DNA from: JAGNNV01 sp031412915
GTDB lineage: Bacteria > Acidobacteriota > Vicinamibacteria > Fen-336 > JAGNNV01
Assembly (NCBI GenBank): GCA_031412915.1
Contig: JANODX010000079.1
Span: forward strand, 1 to 64,000
Direction: 5' to 3'
DNA length: 64,000 nt
The notes beneath the pieces were generated by a model, which worked only from the letters and a program-made list of their open reading frames with translations, searched no databases and had not been told where the DNA came from. Position 1 is the stretch's first letter. Every line of letters begins with the position of its first letter. Shown here in pieces: positions 50,801-59,775 of the stretch. Position numbers and translations under genes: made by a program.

Positions 50801-53800
50801 GGCGGATCCTGGACGACGATGCCCTGCCCACGCTGTCGATCGCCGATGTTTCGGTGCCGGAGGGCCAGTCGGGGACGCGGACGGCGCTCTTCACCGTGTC
50901 CCTCTCCGGCGCGACATCGAGCGCGGTCTCGGTGGCCTTCGCGACGGCGCCCGGCAGCGCCGGCGAGGGGACCGACTACGTGGGAGCCTCGGGGACACTG
51001 ACAATCGATCCTTCCGAGGGCCTGATCCAGAAGACGATCGCGGTGACGATCAACGGCGACACTGTGCCCGAAGGCGACGAGACGTTCTTCGTGGACCTGT
51101 CGAACCCCGTGGGCGCGAGCCTGGCGGACAACCAAGGGCTCGGGACGATCCTGAACGACGAGGGGGTTCCGGAGCGGTCGGTGTCGACGACGTGGCGCTT
51201 GGCTCAGGAGGGAATGCCCATCATGAGCGGGGCCGCTTCGAACGGCTCGGTCTACGTGCTCGTCGGGGTGGGTGGAGAAATCTGGACGTCGCCGAACGGG
51301 TCCGACGGCTGGACGCGTCGTGTCAACCCCGACCCGCTGCGCCTCAGTCTGCGCGGCGTAACCTGGGATGGTCCGGACGGAGCGAAGCACTTCGTGGCGG
51401 TAGGCAATTGCTGTGGCGCCGGTAGCGGCGGCCTGGTGTTGACGTCTCCAAACGGAGTCGACTGGACGTTGCGCCCGACCCCAAACACGGTCCGACAACT
51501 GTTGGCCGTGACCTACGGGAACGGTCGTTGGGTCGCGGGCGGCAATGGTGGCCGGATTGCGACGTCTACAGACGCGATCACCTGGACAAATACGACCACG
51601 GGAACCGGCGTCAACCTCCGGGGCGTCGCATTCGGCGGCGGGCAGTTCGTGGCCGTCGGCGACCGGCGCACGGTCTTGACCTCCGTCGACGGAGTCAACT
51701 GGATGCCGCGCAACGCGCCCTCGACCGTCGTGAGTCTGCTCAACGCCGTGGCCTGGACGGGCAGCCAGTTCGTGGTGGTGGCGCAGGATCCTACGAACGC
51801 GACGAACTCCGGCGCGGGCATATTGACCTCGCCGGACGGCGTGACCTGGACGCAGCAGACCGTCCCCACGATTCAGCCCCTGCTGAGCGTCGCCGTCGGC
51901 GGTGGCACGATCGTGGTCGTGGGCAGTTCGGCGAGCACCGCGGAGCACCACTCGGTGCTGACCTCGAGTGATGCAGTCGTCTGGACGCCAAGATCCCTCA
52001 CCCTTCCCGGCCCCGGCGTGTCGCCCAGCATGCGTGCGGTGACCTACGGCCCGTCCGGCTTCGTCTCGACCGGTTCCCGCAGCGGCGTCTACACGTCGCC
52101 CACCGGTGAGACCTGGACCAGCCGCACCCTGCCCGAGTCGCGCACGTTCGCGAGCGTGGCGTCGGACGGCTCGACGTACTGCGCGGTCGGAGCGAACGGC
52201 GCGGTCGCGCGCTCGCTGGACGGCGCGACCTGGATCAACGTCGACACCGGCCTCGACCCGAGCCGCTACTGGTACTGGACCTCCGTCATTCACGCCAATG
52301 GCCAGTTCATGGCGGTCGGGCTCTCGTCCGCCGTCATTACGTCGACGGACTGCCTGACTTGGACACTGCGATATCCGGCGGATCCGCTACCCATAGGGCC
52401 GGCGACCAGCTGGCTCAGCGATGTCACTTACGGCGGCGGTCTGTACGTTGCCGTCGGCGAGACCTATCCGGCGCCGGGCGAGATCGTGCCGCTGATCCTC
52501 ACCTCGACCGACGCATCCACCTGGACGCCCCAGACTCCTGCGGCGCCTCCAGGCCGGCAGAGCCTCACCACCGTGGCCTACGGCAACGGCCGTTTCGTGG
52601 CTTTCGGCTATGAGGCGGTTACGAACACCACGTTCCTGAGCACGTCCGAGAATGGTGTGAACTGGACACTGGAGCCCAGCCCGATGGACCCCGTCTGGCC
52701 CGAGAATGCCAACAAGGCGATCTACGCCGAAGGTCAGTTCGTGGTGGTGGGCGACCGCATCCGCACTTCGCCCGATGGCATTCACTGGACGACCCGGCTC
52801 GACCCGACGGCCGACAATGGCGACTACTACTTCTATGGCGTGGGCCACGGCGGCGGCCGCTTCGCGGCGGTGGGGCCGCGGGGCGCGATCTACGTGTCGG
52901 ACGACGGCGCGACGTGGACGCCGCAGACGCCGGTGACCGTACACGACCTGAACGCGGTGGCTTATGGCGCATCGCTCGGCCGTTTTGTCGGCGTGGGCGC
53001 ATCGGCGATGGTCTACGGCGACTACCCGTTCTGGACACTCGACGTCACCCTGGCCGGCGACGGTCAGGGTTCCGTCACCAGCAACCCGGCGGGCATCGAC
53101 TGCGGCTCGACGTGTTCGGCCCAGTTCGACCCAGGAATGGTGGTCAGCCTGACCGCCTCCGCATCGCCGTTGTCGATCTTCACCGGCTGGGGCGGCGTTT
53201 GCTCCGGAACCGGTCCCTGCGTGGTCACGCTTGACGCCGCGCGTTTCGTCAGCGCGACGTTCCAGCGGCTTCTTCCGCGCGTGTCGATCAACGACGTGAG
53301 CGTGACCGAAGGCCACTCCGGAACCGTCTCGGCGGTCTTCACGGTGACGCTGCAAGAGGGCGGTCCGGACGACGTAGTAGTGACCTTCCATACGGCTGAC
53401 GGGGTAGCGACGACGCCTTCGGACTACGTGGCGGCCTCTGGGACGCTGACGTTGTCCGCGGCTCACCCGAGCGAGGCGGTCACGGTGCTGGTGAATGGTG
53501 ACACCCTCGGGGAGTCCGACGAGGTTTTCTACCTCGACCTGCTGAGCGCCACGGGCGGCAGTGCCACCATCGCACGCCCACGCGGAGTGGCCCGGATCAC
53601 GGACGACGATCCGCTCTCCTTGTCGATCGACGATGTGCAGATCCTCGAAGGTCAGGCCCTCGGGTCGGAGGCATCGGACCTCTCACATCAGGCGGTCTTC
53701 ACGGTGAGCCTGCCGCGGCCCAACCCGGGCCCCGGCGTCATCTCGGTACAGTGGTCGACGGCCAACGGCACGGCCACAGCCGGCAGCGACTATCAGTCGG

Positions 53801-56800
53801 GCAACGGCACCCTGAACATCTCGCCGGGAAACCTCAACGCGACGATCTCGCGCAACGTGGCCGGTGACGTCTTCGTGGAGCCCGACGAGACGTTCTTCGT
53901 GAATCTGTCCAGTCCGGTCGGGGCACAGATCGCCGACAGCCAGGGTGTCGTCACCATCCTGAACGACGACTCCGCCCTTCCGGGCCCGGCTCCCAAGGAT
54001 GGCCGTCTGGTCTGGAACATCGCCCAGCAGGGCATGCCCACAATGTACTCGGCCGCCTACGGCGGCACTCCGAACGCCGTCTACGTGCTGGTCGGATCCG
54101 GTGGAGTGGTCTACACGTCCCCCGACGGCGCGACCTGGACCCGCCGGACCCTGCCTCCGGAAGTCAACCGGCGCGGGCTCAACTCCGTTTACTGGAACGG
54201 CTCGGTGTTCGTGGCCGTGGGCGAAAGCTGCTGCGATTCGTCCGGCAACCGGCCCGTGGTCGTCACCTCGGCCGACGGCATCAACTGGTCCTTCCAGACC
54301 GCGCCGATCAGCAACCGCCGGCTCTTGGGAGTGACCTACGGCGGCAGCCAGTGGCTGGCGGTCGGCCTGCAGGGAACCGTTCTCAGCTCCGCTGACGCAG
54401 TCAATTGGACGGTGGGTAACTCGGGCACGAGCGACAGTCTCTACGGCGTGGCCTTCGGCAACGGCCGCTTCGTGGCGGTAGGCAGCAACCACGGCTTGCG
54501 CACTTCCACGGACGGCGTGAGTTGGACCGCGCAGACCTATCCGGGTGAGGCCGGCGATCAGCTGACCAAGGTGGCCTGGACGGGCTCGGCGTTCGTGGCC
54601 ATCTCCAACTGGGGCTACATCCTGCGCTCCGGCCCCACCGGCGCCAACTGGACCATCACCCACACCCAGGCGGGCGGAGCCAGCCCCAGCCAGATCGGCG
54701 TCGGCGCCGGCCGGGTGCTGGTCGGCGGCTGGCACTTCTTCTGGGTCTCCCACGACGACGGCCTCACCTGGACCTACGGCGGCCCATTGCCGGAGGACTA
54801 CCTGGCCGGGGCGGACGCCGAAGGGTCCTGGGCGGTTGCATTCGGCGATCAGCATGGCTTCGTGGCCTCCGCGCACTCGGGTTCGATCTACACCTCGCCC
54901 GATGGCGACACCGCATGGACCAGCCACACCGACGTGGCCTCACGTCCCTGGGCCGCCGTGGCCGCCAGCCCCACACGCTACTGCGCGATCGGCCGGAGCA
55001 ACGCGGGCGCCTGGTCGGACGATGGCATTACCTGGCACGACGCCCCCGCCGCCCCCCCCGCCCCGTCACGCACGCTTTCAAGCCAAGCCCTGATCTGGGG
55101 CGAGGGCCTCTTCGTGGCCGTGGGCCCTGACGGCGAGAAGCTCCTCACGTCGCCGGACTGCGAGCAGTGGACGGAAGTGGACGTCAGCGCAGACGGGACT
55201 TCCGGTGGCAACGACTACGTCGATTTCGGCGACGTGGCCTGGGCCGAGGGCCTCTTCGTGGCCGTGGGCAACAGCGGGGCATGGAACGGGAGCTTCTGGA
55301 CCGATCATCCCGCCATCCTCACCTCCGATGACGCCGCCACCTGGACGCCCCGCGAAACCAATCTCCCAGACGGGTATCGACTCGGCTCCGTGGCCTACGG
55401 TAACGGCCTCTTCGTGGTGATCGGCCGCAACCGGTCCGGCGCCCGCGAGGCGGTGGTGATCACGTCACCCGACGGCATCATTTGGAGTCAGCGGCCCGCG
55501 CCCTTCCCGACCGGCGGGAACTCCGCGATCGCCTTCGGCCACGGACTGTTCATGGCCGGCACCAACGGCATCTGGACGTCGCCCGACGGGGCGACCTGGA
55601 CCAAGCGCACGGATCAGGGCGCGAGCGACCTGGCCTATGGGGACGGGCTGTTTGTGGGTGTCGGGGGCGGGGGCAGTATTTTAGGCTCGCCCGATGCGAT
55701 TACCTGGGTCGGCAACACCTCGCCCACCGTTCACACCCTCAGCGCCGTCACCTGGAGGGATCGCTTCGTGGCGGTGGGGGATTCGGTCATCCTCTACTCG
55801 GGCGGCCCGGACGCCCCGCGCGTCGCGATCAACGACCCGAGCGTCACGGAGGGCAACTCAGGCGCCACCGATGCGATGGTGCCCGTCGTCCTTCTCGGCG
55901 GCGACGGCACGCAGGCAGTCACCGTCCCGTACTCCACATCCAACGGTAGCGCAGTCGCGCCCGGTGATTACACGGCCATTAGTGGCCTCGTGACATTCAG
56001 CCCCGGCCAGTGGCTCGCCTATGTGCAGGTGCCGGTGGTCGGTGACACTCTTGGCGAAACCGACGAGACCTTCGCCGTGAATCTGGGCGCACCGTCGTTC
56101 GGGACGTTGGCTGACGGCCGGGCCACCGTCACCATCCGCAACGACGACCCCGGCCTCTCGATCAGCGACGGCAACCCACGAAACGTGACCGAGGGCAACT
56201 CCGGCTCGACAGTCGTCACCTTCACGGTGACCCTGGCGAACGCGGCTGCTCCGGTCACCGTTCAGTACAGCACCCCGACGGCGGCTGGCTCATTTGCCGT
56301 GCCCGGTCTCGACTTCGAGGCGGTCAGCGGGACGTTCACCCTGACCCCCGAAGCCCCGAGCCAAAACATCACGGTCAACGTCTACGGCGACACCCGCGGC
56401 GAGAACAACGAAAACTTCTTTGTCAACCTCAGCAACCCGGTGGGCGCTGCGCTCCTGGATAGTCAAGGTGTCGCCACGATCCTCAACGACGACCCGCCGC
56501 CCACGGTCGCCATCAACGACGTGATGGTGCCCGAGGGCAACGCCGCCACCCGCACCGCTTACTTCAGCGTCTCCCTCTCCGCGTATTTCGACCAGCCGAT
56601 CAGCATCGACTACGCGACCGCCAACGGCACGGCCACCGCGGGAAGCGACTACAGCGCGAACACCGGGACCATCACGATCGATCCGGGCTTGCGGTCTTCC
56701 GTACCGATTCCGATCACCATCACCGGCGACACGACTGTCGAGGGCGACGAGACCTTCACTGTGACCCTCTCGAACGCGCGCTTCGGCTTGACCCCGATCG

Positions 56801-59493
56801 TCATCACGAAGGCAATTGGCACGGGCACGATCCGCAACGACGAGGGCCTACTTGAGCCGTCCACGGCGGCTACGTGGACCCTGGCGCAGGAAGGAATGCC
56901 GCAACTCAATGCCATCGCCAGCGACGGAACGCAGTATGTCCTCGTCGGGAACTACGGCGAGATCTGGAGATCCACGGACGGCATCAACTGGACGCAACGC
57001 TTCAATCCCGACCGCAATCCGGCGAGCGGGACGGCCCGGGCGCTCAGGTCCGTCATCTACGCCGGCGGCCAGTGGGTGGCCGTGGGCAACTGGGACGGCA
57101 GTGTCTCCGATAGCGCTCGCCAATACCCGATCGTCTTGACTTCGAACGATGCCAACACCTGGACGCCGCGCGATGTCTCCGCAGTGACCCAGAACATCAA
57201 TCGCAACCTCATCGGCGTCGCTTACGGCGCCGGCCTCTACGTAGCTGTCGGCGCGGGCGGCTGCGGACCGTTGCCCCAGCGCACCACCTGCATCCTCACT
57301 TCGCCCAACGGCACGAACTGGACGTATCGGCCCTCGCCGATAAACCTCCAGCTCAACGGCATCGCTTTCGGCACGCCCGGGGGCGGCAATCTGTTCGTGG
57401 CCATCGGCGCGAACCGCCTCCTGATGACATCGCCCGACGGCATCAACTGGAGCCAGGGTGCGGCGCCATGGGAGATGCCGGTCGGCCTGAACGCGGTCAC
57501 CTGGAACGGCACGCAGTTCGTGGTCGTGGGCGGCGATGCGAGCGGCCTGTCGCCCTCCATCATGACGTCGCCGGACGGCGTGCAATGGACGAAGCAGACG
57601 GTTCCTCCGGAGATCCTCAGTGGATTCAGCGGTGTCGGCTCCGGAGGCGGCCTCACCGTCGCCGTCACCTCGGTCAACCCGGCGGACCAGACCGGCACGT
57701 CCATCGTCACGTCTCCCGACGGCAACACGTGGACGCGGCGGAGCCTCGCGTCCATCCCCGCCGGCGTGGGACCGTCCTTGCGTGTGGTCGGCTTCGGCCC
57801 CGCCGGCTTCGTCGCGGGCGGCCCCCGGGGCAACGTTTACACGTCTCCGAACGGCACGAAACCGTGGACGAGCCGCACCCTCGCGACCTCGCGCCTGCAC
57901 TATGGAATCGCCTACGGCGGCGGACTCTACTGCGCCGCCGGTTTCAACGGCGCCATCACCTGGTCGACCAACGGTGTCACCTGGACCCAGGCCTCGGGCC
58001 CCCCCGATCCGGCCGGGTACTTCCAGTGGAACTCGGTCATCTACGCCTACGGCCAGTTCTGGACCGCGGGACGCAACCTTTCGATCGCGTCCTCGACCAA
58101 CTGCAAAACCTGGACGGTCCGGTACCCGTCAACGCCCGTTCTTCCCACCGACCTCGCCACCGGCCTGATCACCGACCTCGCCTACGGCCAGATCGGAGTC
58201 AACGGCGTCCTCGTGGCCGTCGGCCAGCGCTACACCACCCCGGGATCGAGCGTGGCCTCCACTCCCGTTATCCTGAGCTCGATCGACGCCGGGAACACGT
58301 GGGTCGAGCGGGCGCCCGTCGTGCCCGCGGGCGTGCAACAGGCCTTTGAAACCGTCGCTTACGGAAACGGCCGTTTCGTCGCCTTCGGCATGGAGAACTT
58401 CACACGCGAGCAGTTCCTGAACACCTCCATTGACGGCATCAACTGGACCGCGCACTCGACGGATGTCTGGGACAACGGCTCCTACGAAGTGGTGAACGAC
58501 CTCGCCTTCGGCAACGGCCTCTTCGTCGCCGTCGCGGACTGCATCCGCACGTCGCCCGACGGAGTCAACTGGACCCTGCGGGTGAACTGGCCCGACGGCG
58601 ACTTCTTCCTGGGCGTCGCCTACGGCAGCGAGCGCTTCGTGGCGGTTGGTAATTCCGGGATGACCTACATCTCGGCCGACGGAATGATCTGGACGCCCTC
58701 TCCAGCGCCGACCGATCACCAGCTCCGCGGCGTCGTGGCCTCGGGCACGTCCACGCGCTTCGTGGCCGTCGGCGACTCGGCTATCGCCTACACCGACCTG
58801 GCGCCGCCCGTCCCGCCCACGATCTCGACAGGAGACGGCTCGGCCGTCGAAGGGAACTCCTTGACCAGCCCGGTCGTCTTCACCGTGTCACTCTCGAAAG
58901 CCAGCACGCAGACCGTCACCGTGCAGTACGCGACGGCCGACGGCACCGCGAGTTCGGCCAGCGATTACACGGCGACGATCAAAACGCTCACGTTCGCACC
59001 CGGCCAGACGACGCAGGTCGTGACGGTGAATGCACGCGGCGACAAGCTATACGAAGATAACGAGACGTTCCTGGTGAACCTGAGCGGACCGACCAACGCC
59101 ACCATCACCCGTGCAACCGCCTCCGGGACGATCGTGAATGACGACGCTATGCCCACGTTCAGCATCGGCAGCACCAGCGTCAAGGAAGGGAACTCCGGAA
59201 CCGTGGCCATGAACTTCACCGTGAAGCTAGGGGCGGCGAGCGGCAAGCCCGCGACCGTCTACGTCGAGACGGTCGATGGCACGGCGACGGTCGCGGGGAG
59301 CGACTACTTCGCTCTGCCGCGGACGATGCTGACGTTTGCGCCAGGGGAAACGAGCAAGGTCGTCATGGTGAGTGCCCGCGGCGATACGATCCGCGAGCCG
59401 GACGAGACCTTCACCGTCCAACTCACGAGCCCCGTTAACGCCGGCATCCTGATCGGCCTCGGAACCGGGACGATCAAGAATGATGATAAGTAG
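47842..59493 (+). CDS. Giant exported protein: Calx-beta domains alternating with four 14-unit propeller blocks
   Basis: The 3,883-residue product starts at the ATG at 47842, 4-6 bp behind AAGGAGG. The first 46 residues are a long signal peptide (AVKAMAACVAASLLLAQSAA). I count 11 Calx-beta domains, recognised by 'VxEGNSG', 'YxTAdGTAxAgsDY' and 'GDtxxEgDETFxVNLSxP...IxNDD'. They lie at about residues 49-155, 764-1110 (three), 1810-2045 (two), 2658-3000 (three) and 3656-3883 (two). Between them are four blocks of about 600 residues (167-763, 1116-1730, 2055-2655, 3009-3654) made of 'GNGRFVAVG...ILTSPDGxxWT' repeats like Ycf48/BNR propellers. A Cys-containing InlB-B-like repeat follows block 2. 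No autotransporter barrel, LPxTG or PEP-CTERM end is present. Likely a calcium-binding surface or released adhesin; function unproven. Confidence 0.9.
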   Translation: MSDSSHSSVRLALFRSLFRPVRPLAVKAMAACVAASLLLAQSAAAADPPALNVNDVTLVEGNTGTTGAWFMVTLSQPAASPVTVQYATADGTARAGADYTELHGTVTFSPGTVKQRIGTSVNGDTWVEGDETFVLNLSNPNGATLGDPQGVATILDDESTPKPPLQSIWAIAQQGVPSINGSAYGAGRYVLVGSAGAIQTSGNGADWTSASSDDASHSDLNAVIYADGRFMAVGNGAILTSADDGASWKKQQSEGWGTGVAFGNGRFVVVERNPNNGSYRSRVSNGDGVSWQAYSLPTNATIQSVAYGNGVFVAVGYWPATAVITSADGEVWTTRTDFPNLGNLHAVAFVGTQFVAAGASGAMVSSDGVHWTLSHCLVGGGNCGFGTTGYSQAVAATGPSGDVAAIVTNGGILTATYGNEPWTPYAYPDRGPGINGNLTTVTWGPSGYVVAGQGGTILTSADGTTWQDRTLHESRLLQDVTWAPVGAEGRYCAVGTGGLTATSIDGTSWEYHGLGLPAGSTPPDLKRVVWASDLGLFVTVGTRGDADVATSPDCKNWTAQAIGIGNECSIEVAYGNGMLVATGGSSGIVSSINGSSWTPRAADLPAGGWGCWSRVTFGNGRFVALGGGQADRSPYLITSEDGAIWTRQFSPFDGNQPRLGFGNGQFVAVHNLIWTSPDAISWTQRLGYSHYSGPGMYWMNAATWGDRFQAVGARGDVYASADGSQWTGNASTSFFGLNGVAYSPTFDRYVAVGDSVIQYTTGDAPPTLSVNDMAVTEGNSGATTADVPVVLSYPSEQTITVYYLTANGTATASSDYTAVSGPTLTFSPGSWVQTAPVSVVGDTLTEADETFLVNLGSPVNATIGDGQGIVTIRDDEPWLSINDATVTEGDVGTVDAVFTVTCTGCTGTPVSVDYFTSAAWPAVAGVDLLLASGNLILSAETPTQTIAVPVIGDARTEGTETFSVFLSNASGASIALGTGTGRGIGTGRILDDDALPTLSIADVSVPEGQSGTRTALFTVSLSGATSSAVSVAFATAPGSAGEGTDYVGASGTLTIDPSEGLIQKTIAVTINGDTVPEGDETFFVDLSNPVGASLADNQGLGTILNDEGVPERSVSTTWRLAQEGMPIMSGAASNGSVYVLVGVGGEIWTSPNGSDGWTRRVNPDPLRLSLRGVTWDGPDGAKHFVAVGNCCGAGSGGLVLTSPNGVDWTLRPTPNTVRQLLAVTYGNGRWVAGGNGGRIATSTDAITWTNTTTGTGVNLRGVAFGGGQFVAVGDRRTVLTSVDGVNWMPRNAPSTVVSLLNAVAWTGSQFVVVAQDPTNATNSGAGILTSPDGVTWTQQTVPTIQPLLSVAVGGGTIVVVGSSASTAEHHSVLTSSDAVVWTPRSLTLPGPGVSPSMRAVTYGPSGFVSTGSRSGVYTSPTGETWTSRTLPESRTFASVASDGSTYCAVGANGAVARSLDGATWINVDTGLDPSRYWYWTSVIHANGQFMAVGLSSAVITSTDCLTWTLRYPADPLPIGPATSWLSDVTYGGGLYVAVGETYPAPGEIVPLILTSTDASTWTPQTPAAPPGRQSLTTVAYGNGRFVAFGYEAVTNTTFLSTSENGVNWTLEPSPMDPVWPENANKAIYAEGQFVVVGDRIRTSPDGIHWTTRLDPTADNGDYYFYGVGHGGGRFAAVGPRGAIYVSDDGATWTPQTPVTVHDLNAVAYGASLGRFVGVGASAMVYGDYPFWTLDVTLAGDGQGSVTSNPAGIDCGSTCSAQFDPGMVVSLTASASPLSIFTGWGGVCSGTGPCVVTLDAARFVSATFQRLLPRVSINDVSVTEGHSGTVSAVFTVTLQEGGPDDVVVTFHTADGVATTPSDYVAASGTLTLSAAHPSEAVTVLVNGDTLGESDEVFYLDLLSATGGSATIARPRGVARITDDDPLSLSIDDVQILEGQALGSEASDLSHQAVFTVSLPRPNPGPGVISVQWSTANGTATAGSDYQSGNGTLNISPGNLNATISRNVAGDVFVEPDETFFVNLSSPVGAQIADSQGVVTILNDDSALPGPAPKDGRLVWNIAQQGMPTMYSAAYGGTPNAVYVLVGSGGVVYTSPDGATWTRRTLPPEVNRRGLNSVYWNGSVFVAVGESCCDSSGNRPVVVTSADGINWSFQTAPISNRRLLGVTYGGSQWLAVGLQGTVLSSADAVNWTVGNSGTSDSLYGVAFGNGRFVAVGSNHGLRTSTDGVSWTAQTYPGEAGDQLTKVAWTGSAFVAISNWGYILRSGPTGANWTITHTQAGGASPSQIGVGAGRVLVGGWHFFWVSHDDGLTWTYGGPLPEDYLAGADAEGSWAVAFGDQHGFVASAHSGSIYTSPDGDTAWTSHTDVASRPWAAVAASPTRYCAIGRSNAGAWSDDGITWHDAPAAPPAPSRTLSSQALIWGEGLFVAVGPDGEKLLTSPDCEQWTEVDVSADGTSGGNDYVDFGDVAWAEGLFVAVGNSGAWNGSFWTDHPAILTSDDAATWTPRETNLPDGYRLGSVAYGNGLFVVIGRNRSGAREAVVITSPDGIIWSQRPAPFPTGGNSAIAFGHGLFMAGTNGIWTSPDGATWTKRTDQGASDLAYGDGLFVGVGGGGSILGSPDAITWVGNTSPTVHTLSAVTWRDRFVAVGDSVILYSGGPDAPRVAINDPSVTEGNSGATDAMVPVVLLGGDGTQAVTVPYSTSNGSAVAPGDYTAISGLVTFSPGQWLAYVQVPVVGDTLGETDETFAVNLGAPSFGTLADGRATVTIRNDDPGLSISDGNPRNVTEGNSGSTVVTFTVTLANAAAPVTVQYSTPTAAGSFAVPGLDFEAVSGTFTLTPEAPSQNITVNVYGDTRGENNENFFVNLSNPVGAALLDSQGVATILNDDPPPTVAINDVMVPEGNAATRTAYFSVSLSAYFDQPISIDYATANGTATAGSDYSANTGTITIDPGLRSSVPIPITITGDTTVEGDETFTVTLSNARFGLTPIVITKAIGTGTIRNDEGLLEPSTAATWTLAQEGMPQLNAIASDGTQYVLVGNYGEIWRSTDGINWTQRFNPDRNPASGTARALRSVIYAGGQWVAVGNWDGSVSDSARQYPIVLTSNDANTWTPRDVSAVTQNINRNLIGVAYGAGLYVAVGAGGCGPLPQRTTCILTSPNGTNWTYRPSPINLQLNGIAFGTPGGGNLFVAIGANRLLMTSPDGINWSQGAAPWEMPVGLNAVTWNGTQFVVVGGDASGLSPSIMTSPDGVQWTKQTVPPEILSGFSGVGSGGGLTVAVTSVNPADQTGTSIVTSPDGNTWTRRSLASIPAGVGPSLRVVGFGPAGFVAGGPRGNVYTSPNGTKPWTSRTLATSRLHYGIAYGGGLYCAAGFNGAITWSTNGVTWTQASGPPDPAGYFQWNSVIYAYGQFWTAGRNLSIASSTNCKTWTVRYPSTPVLPTDLATGLITDLAYGQIGVNGVLVAVGQRYTTPGSSVASTPVILSSIDAGNTWVERAPVVPAGVQQAFETVAYGNGRFVAFGMENFTREQFLNTSIDGINWTAHSTDVWDNGSYEVVNDLAFGNGLFVAVADCIRTSPDGVNWTLRVNWPDGDFFLGVAYGSERFVAVGNSGMTYISADGMIWTPSPAPTDHQLRGVVASGTSTRFVAVGDSAIAYTDLAPPVPPTISTGDGSAVEGNSLTSPVVFTVSLSKASTQTVTVQYATADGTASSASDYTATIKTLTFAPGQTTQVVTVNARGDKLYEDNETFLVNLSGPTNATITRATASGTIVNDDAMPTFSIGSTSVKEGNSGTVAMNFTVKLGAASGKPATVYVETVDGTATVAGSDYFALPRTMLTFAPGETSKVVMVSARGDTIREPDETFTVQLTSPVNAGILIGLGTGTIKNDDK
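48340..50130 (+). repeat. Propeller block 1 (14 units)
   Basis: Residues about 167-763. The block opens SIWAIAQQGVPS and holds 14 units of 27-45 residues with the pattern [FYW]-G-x-G-x-F-V-A-V-G...S-x-D-G-x-x-W-T. Unit 8 has YCAVG (Cys492) and unit 9 has SPDCKNW (Cys554). Unit 14 ends YVAVGDSVIQYTT. Confidence 0.8.
51187..53030 (+). repeat. Propeller block 2 (14 units)
   Basis: Residues about 1116-1730. It opens TWRLAQEGMPIM, again with 14 units. Unit 8 has YCAVG (Cys1447), unit 9 has STDCLTW (Cys1504). Unit 14 ends FVGVGASAMVYGD. Unit by unit it parallels block 1, including the short twelfth unit (VVVGDRIRTSPDGIHW). Confidence 0.8.
53034..53268 (+). repeat. Single Cys-rich InlB-B-like repeat after block 2
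   Basis: Residues about 1731-1809 read DVTLAGDGQGSVTSNPAGID, then CGSTCSAQF, FTGWGGVCSGTGPCVVTL and FVSATF. This matches the bacterial 'GxG.V.S.P.GI.CG..C...f..g..V.L.A.......F.GW.G.C.G...C.v......V.A.F' module with four Cys. It occurs only once in the protein, and only behind block 2. Confidence 0.7.
54004..55800 (+). repeat. Propeller block 3 (14 units)
   Basis: Residues about 2055-2655. It opens VWNIAQQGMPTM and has 14 units. Unit 8 has YCAIG (Cys2381), unit 9 has SPDCEQW (Cys2440). Unit 14 ends FVAVGDSVILYSG. Confidence 0.8.
56866..58800 (+). repeat. Propeller block 4 (14 units)
   Basis: Residues about 3009-3654. It opens TWTLAQEGMPQL and has 14 units, the longest block. Unit 8 has YCAAG (Cys3364), unit 9 has STNCKTW (Cys3421). 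Unit 14 ends FVAVGDSAIAYTD. Confidence 0.8.
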
Positions 59494-59646
59494 CGGATAG
59501 AACGGAACGGTCCAGAGAGGCAGAGCGCCTTTCTGTCGAACCTCATAAGCTACCGTCAAAACAGAGCTTAAGACTGTCTGCTCGGGCGGCCCCGGGGATT
59601 GGCGCTGAACCCAAGCGCCGACGATCGTGCCCGCCACGGTCCACTC

Positions 59647-59701
59647 GGGCCGCTAAGGCCCACCAAGGCCCCCTTCACACTCCGTGTGTCTCAAGCGGCC
59701 C
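59647..59701. other. Nested inverted repeats in the gap before the FIST gene
   Basis: GGGCCGCT (59647-59654) is complementary to AGCGGCCC (59694-59701). Inside the 39-base loop CACAC (59676-59680), TCC, GTGTG (59684-59688) forms a second stem. The structure lies between the giant gene (stop 59493) and the FIST gene (start 59776), so it could be a terminator stem for the first or a leader element of the second. No T tract follows. The rest of 59494-59775 shows no gene. Confidence 0.35.
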
Positions 59702-59775
59702 GCTCGGAGTTACACTGCATATACGGTCAGTTCGCCGGTTGCGGCTACGGCGTTTAATGCGATGAGAGCTTCCAC

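Noticed and set aside
48340..58800. Possible CRISPR array because of the many short repeats
   Set aside because: Repeats are in frame, vary at codon level, encode 27-45 residue units and have no constant-length spacers or cas genes.
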